Assembly (NCBI GenBank): GCA_022393335.1
Contig: JAJEKB010000780.1
Coordinates: 85,891-149,890, forward strand
Source of the DNA: Macrotrachela quadricornifera
Taxonomy: Eukaryota > Rotifera > Eurotatoria > Philodinida > Philodinidae
Reading direction: 5' to 3'
Length of the DNA stretch: 64,000 bases
Positions 61,611 to 64,000 of the stretch are shown one piece after another. The translations under genes were made by a program, and so were the position numbers. Within the stretch, counting starts at the first letter, position 1; the number at the start of each line of letters is the position of its first letter. The notes beneath the pieces were generated by a model. That model searched no databases. It saw nothing but the letters and a program-made list of their open reading frames with translations, and was not told where the DNA came from.

Positions 61611-62753
61611 TTAAAATATATTTAAAATTTTATATGCTAATAGTACAATGAATAGAATAGAATGTTTGATTTTGATATATATGAATGATGATGATGATGA
61701 TGATACGTATTGACGAATACAAGCTATTGGAAGAGCAGTTGTTTTTGATGACTGAGTTTTATTTTTTGGTACGAATTGACATGATGGTGGTTGAAGACCA
61801 CCACATGTATTTGGGGAATTTTGAGAACATTTACAACCGACTGATATAGCTGAATGTGGTATTCGATTAGCAAGAGAAGCACGAGATTGTTCAATATTTG
61901 AATAATTACGAAAAACATCTTCTAAAATACGCATAACAAATGTTGTATTACATGAATTAAATATAAGTGCTCTCATATATGTTAACCATCGTATATTTGT
62001 TTCTATTGCATCAATAAATGAAATTGTTGATGATTGTTCACCATGTGATGGATAAATTCGAGTAGATTCAGGAAATGTACAACTAAGACTTTGTAAAATT
62101 CCTATCCAATTACATACATGATTATCTGAATCTGGATAAGTATCAGATGGTGATACAAATAAATGACTATGTATAGCAACAAGATCACCAGTGAATAAAG
62201 CTTTAATTGAAGGTATATAAATCATTGATGCATGAATTGATTCAGCTATAGGAAAATTTGATATAATATGTATTTTATCATTACCAAATATAGTTAATGG
62301 TTGATCAAGTACTTTAATATGATCATTATATAAAAATTCACTTGGTGATTGACGTTTATCAAGTAATATTGATGTTTCAAATGGATTTATTTGACGCCAA
62401 ATTTCTAACCAGTAATTTATTTCATTTAAAGCACCTGAATTACTAACATAAACTGGTAATCGTGTTATATTTAATTCATATAAAAAACTAACAAGTCCAA
62501 GTATATTGTCTGGATGTGTATGTGTAAGAAAAATAAATGATGGTAAATTTCCGTTAGGAAATTTTTCACGCCATTTTTGACCAAGAAGTAAGCCATGTTC
62601 CCAATAACAACCACAATCAATAATAAAACCATCATTTTCATTTTGAACAATCCAACTATTTGATGAATCATTTGATACACGTACTTGTATTATATTGATC
62701 ATATATACATATTGAATTAATAGAATAAAAATAAAATGAACTATCATCGTCAT
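61611..62753 (-). CDS. Secreted metallo-beta-lactamase-fold hydrolase, 380 aa
   Basis: A single intronless frame. The N terminus is hydrophobic (MTMIVHFIFILLIQYVYMI), a signal peptide or anchor. The fold's metal motifs are present in order: THTHPDN (His78, His80, Asp82, then Asn83 where most members have His), His174 in ESIHASM, Asp190 in FTGD, and His237 in YPSHGE. A GFIIDCG strand precedes them. The C-terminal part is Cys-rich (CKCSQNSPNTCGG), then a Ser run from a TCA repeat, and ends in a hydrophobic tail that could anchor it. The substrate is unknown. Lack of introns in an intron-rich neighbourhood is compatible with retroposition or bacterial origin; the signal and Cys-rich tail suggest adaptation to the secretory route. 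It converges with eL22 (104 bp between stops). Confidence 0.8.
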   Translation of the reverse strand: MTMIVHFIFILLIQYVYMINIIQVRVSNDSSNSWIVQNENDGFIIDCGCYWEHGLLLGQKWREKFPNGNLPSFIFLTHTHPDNILGLVSFLYELNITRLPVYVSNSGALNEINYWLEIWRQINPFETSILLDKRQSPSEFLYNDHIKVLDQPLTIFGNDKIHIISNFPIAESIHASMIYIPSIKALFTGDLVAIHSHLFVSPSDTYPDSDNHVCNWIGILQSLSCTFPESTRIYPSHGEQSSTISFIDAIETNIRWLTYMRALIFNSCNTTFVMRILEDVFRNYSNIEQSRASLANRIPHSAISVGCKCSQNSPNTCGGLQPPSCQFVPKNKTQSSKTTALPIACIRQYVSSSSSSFIYIKIKHSILFIVLLAYKILNIF

Positions 62754-63557
62754 TTTACAGATGCAAATGATGATGATGACACTAAAGAGATAGTGATTAT
62801 TAAAATCGAGTTTAGTTATTTGCTATGATAATATGTGTAGGTCGATTTAATATTAATATGTACCAACATTAATTTGTTGTCTTATAGAAGAAAAAGATCT
62901 TATAATACAGTGTACATAGAATGAATCATTTGTTTTTGTTAATTCTTTTAAATTGAAAAAGTGAAATTTTAAAAATCATAAAACATAATGAATAATGTAG
63001 AATAATTATTTGATTTATTTGAAAATTATTTTATTAAAAAAAATACTGAAAAATGTATGTTTTGATTGTATTTGATAATATATAAGAATTTATTTCAAGA
63101 TCATACGTTTGATTAATTGTATAACAAGTTATTCATAAAAATCAAAGCAAATATTAATTTCTTTTATATATAATGGTTATAATCTTTCGATAGAACTTGA
63201 TATAATTTTTCGAAAAATTATCCTTTTATTTACATATATTTTCGTCTGATTGCTTGATTTAAATGATATGTTAAGGTTCTTCCAGTATAACTGAGAATCA
63301 ATTTTGTTTTTTAGATAGGGAATATTGTTCAATTTTAACAGTATATTCGAAAAATGTGAATATTTCCTCATTTCTTTATCGATATTGTTACGAAAACTAG
63401 CCAAAAATATTTCATTCGATAAAAATCGTCTATATATTTAAATATTCTTCAATATGTAATTTATATAAATAAATAGTCAAAAGATGAAGGAGATTCTTAA
63501 GAAGTCTATTTTTCTTTCTATCATATATATGTCAGAGTTACTTTTAAAAGACATCTC
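62754..63557. other. Non-coding, upstream of the MBL-fold gene
   Basis: AT-rich sequence without a supportable frame. The proximal part is the promoter of the minus-strand gene. Confidence 0.4.
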
Positions 63558-64000
63558 GTGTCAATATCAGATATAGAAACAAAGGAAAACTATTTCGAGA
63601 ATGGAAACTGATGCATACCTACTGTTTTCACTATTGGAAAGAGCGATGCGGGAGACATCGATTGTTAGTATAAGATTTATGAGATTCAGAAAGTTCATTC
63701 ATAGATATTTTTGAAGTGATGGTGTAGCAAAATGTAACCACGAGCAGAGAATGATCGGAGTTACATTTTGCTACAATTTCTGTTGAAATTTCTGTGAAAA
63801 ATGATGAAAAAGGTAACAAAGAAAATATTATTTCAAAAATATCTATGAATGAACTCTTGAAAACTTATAAATCCTATGATAATCGATACCCCCGACTTCG
63901 CTCCTTCCAATGGTGAAAACAGTAGGTATTCATTAGTTTCCATTCTCGAAAAATTCTTCTTAGAGTTTCCCTTTTCTATTTTTCTGAGATTGAAGAGACA
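63558..64000. mobile_element. Long palindromic element, cut by the window end
   Basis: The left arm (CGAGAATGGAAACTGATG near 63597, ATACCTACTGTTTTCAC near 63614, then AGTTCATTCATAGATATTTT near 63691) recurs in reverse complement at ~63830-63945 in mirrored order. Weaker similarity continues outward to ~63558 and to the window end. In the centre a second, perfect 15-bp palindrome pair (GTAGCAAAATGTAAC at 63724-63738 and its reverse complement at 63760-63774) nests inside. No coding frame. It is a MITE or larger fold-back element whose right end lies at or beyond base 64000. Confidence 0.7.

Noticed and set aside
1..64000. tRNA and rRNA genes
   Set aside because: I looked for B-box-like GGTTCGAAT patterns (for example near 3981 and 45510); none has the flanking stems or A-box of a tRNA, and no rRNA sequence is recognisable.

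Overview
The window is a piece of AT-rich animal nuclear DNA. The genes are split by many short introns (mostly about 45-80 bp, GT...AG, with T-rich 3' ends), and the codons are strongly A/T-biased. Several products are animal-specific: inturned, MAX, an FGD-type Rho GEF, a TDRKH-like KH protein and a rhodopsin-family receptor. The compact genes, a CaiB/BaiF CoA-transferase that reads like a bacterial protein yet carries one small intron, and a decayed FLYWCH transposon relic all fit a rotifer, most likely a bdelloid such as Rotaria. That placement is inference. All gene models were spliced by hand from the sequence. Where exon phases are stated to close, they were checked base by base.

Layout. 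1-5433: non-coding, with a 166-bp hAT-like MITE flanked by a perfect 8-bp target duplication, and an older inverted repeat. 5434-13700: an unrecognised multi-exon gene (+), a secreted protein with two von Willebrand A-like folds (-), and a coiled-coil protein (-). 13701-22260: a gene-poor, repeat-rich block. It holds about ten to fourteen diverged copies of a ~91-bp tandem repeat, a ~1-kb fold-back element whose arms are opposed minisatellites, and a FLYWCH transposase relic. 22261-35706: a dense cluster. Inturned (-) is divergent from an EF-hand/proline-rich protein (+), which converges on an FGD-type DH-PH-FYVE-PH gene (-) carrying a one-base frameshift. MAX (-) and a two-KH-domain mitochondrial-anchor protein resembling TDRKH without its Tudor domain (-) follow. 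35707-41240: a long AT-rich gap. 41240-61506: six genes in a row on +, namely a peptide-type GPCR, a Cys-rich single-pass membrane protein, the CaiB/BaiF CoA-transferase, a large acidic/proline-rich scaffold with a C-terminal PDZ ligand, a small Tyr-rich protein with a fold-back MITE in its intron, and ribosomal protein eL22. 61611-62753: an intronless secreted metallo-beta-lactamase-fold protein (-). The window ends inside another long palindromic element.

The genes do not form an operon or an obvious pathway. Three have related roles in animal cells: inturned (ciliogenesis and planar polarity), the FGD-type GEF (Cdc42 and actin) and the PDZ-ligand scaffold. I see no evidence that their proximity is functional. 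The most unusual content is the set of unrelated fold-back elements, the 91-bp array, the Tudor-less TDRKH-like gene, the FGD frameshift and the two candidate horizontally acquired enzymes.
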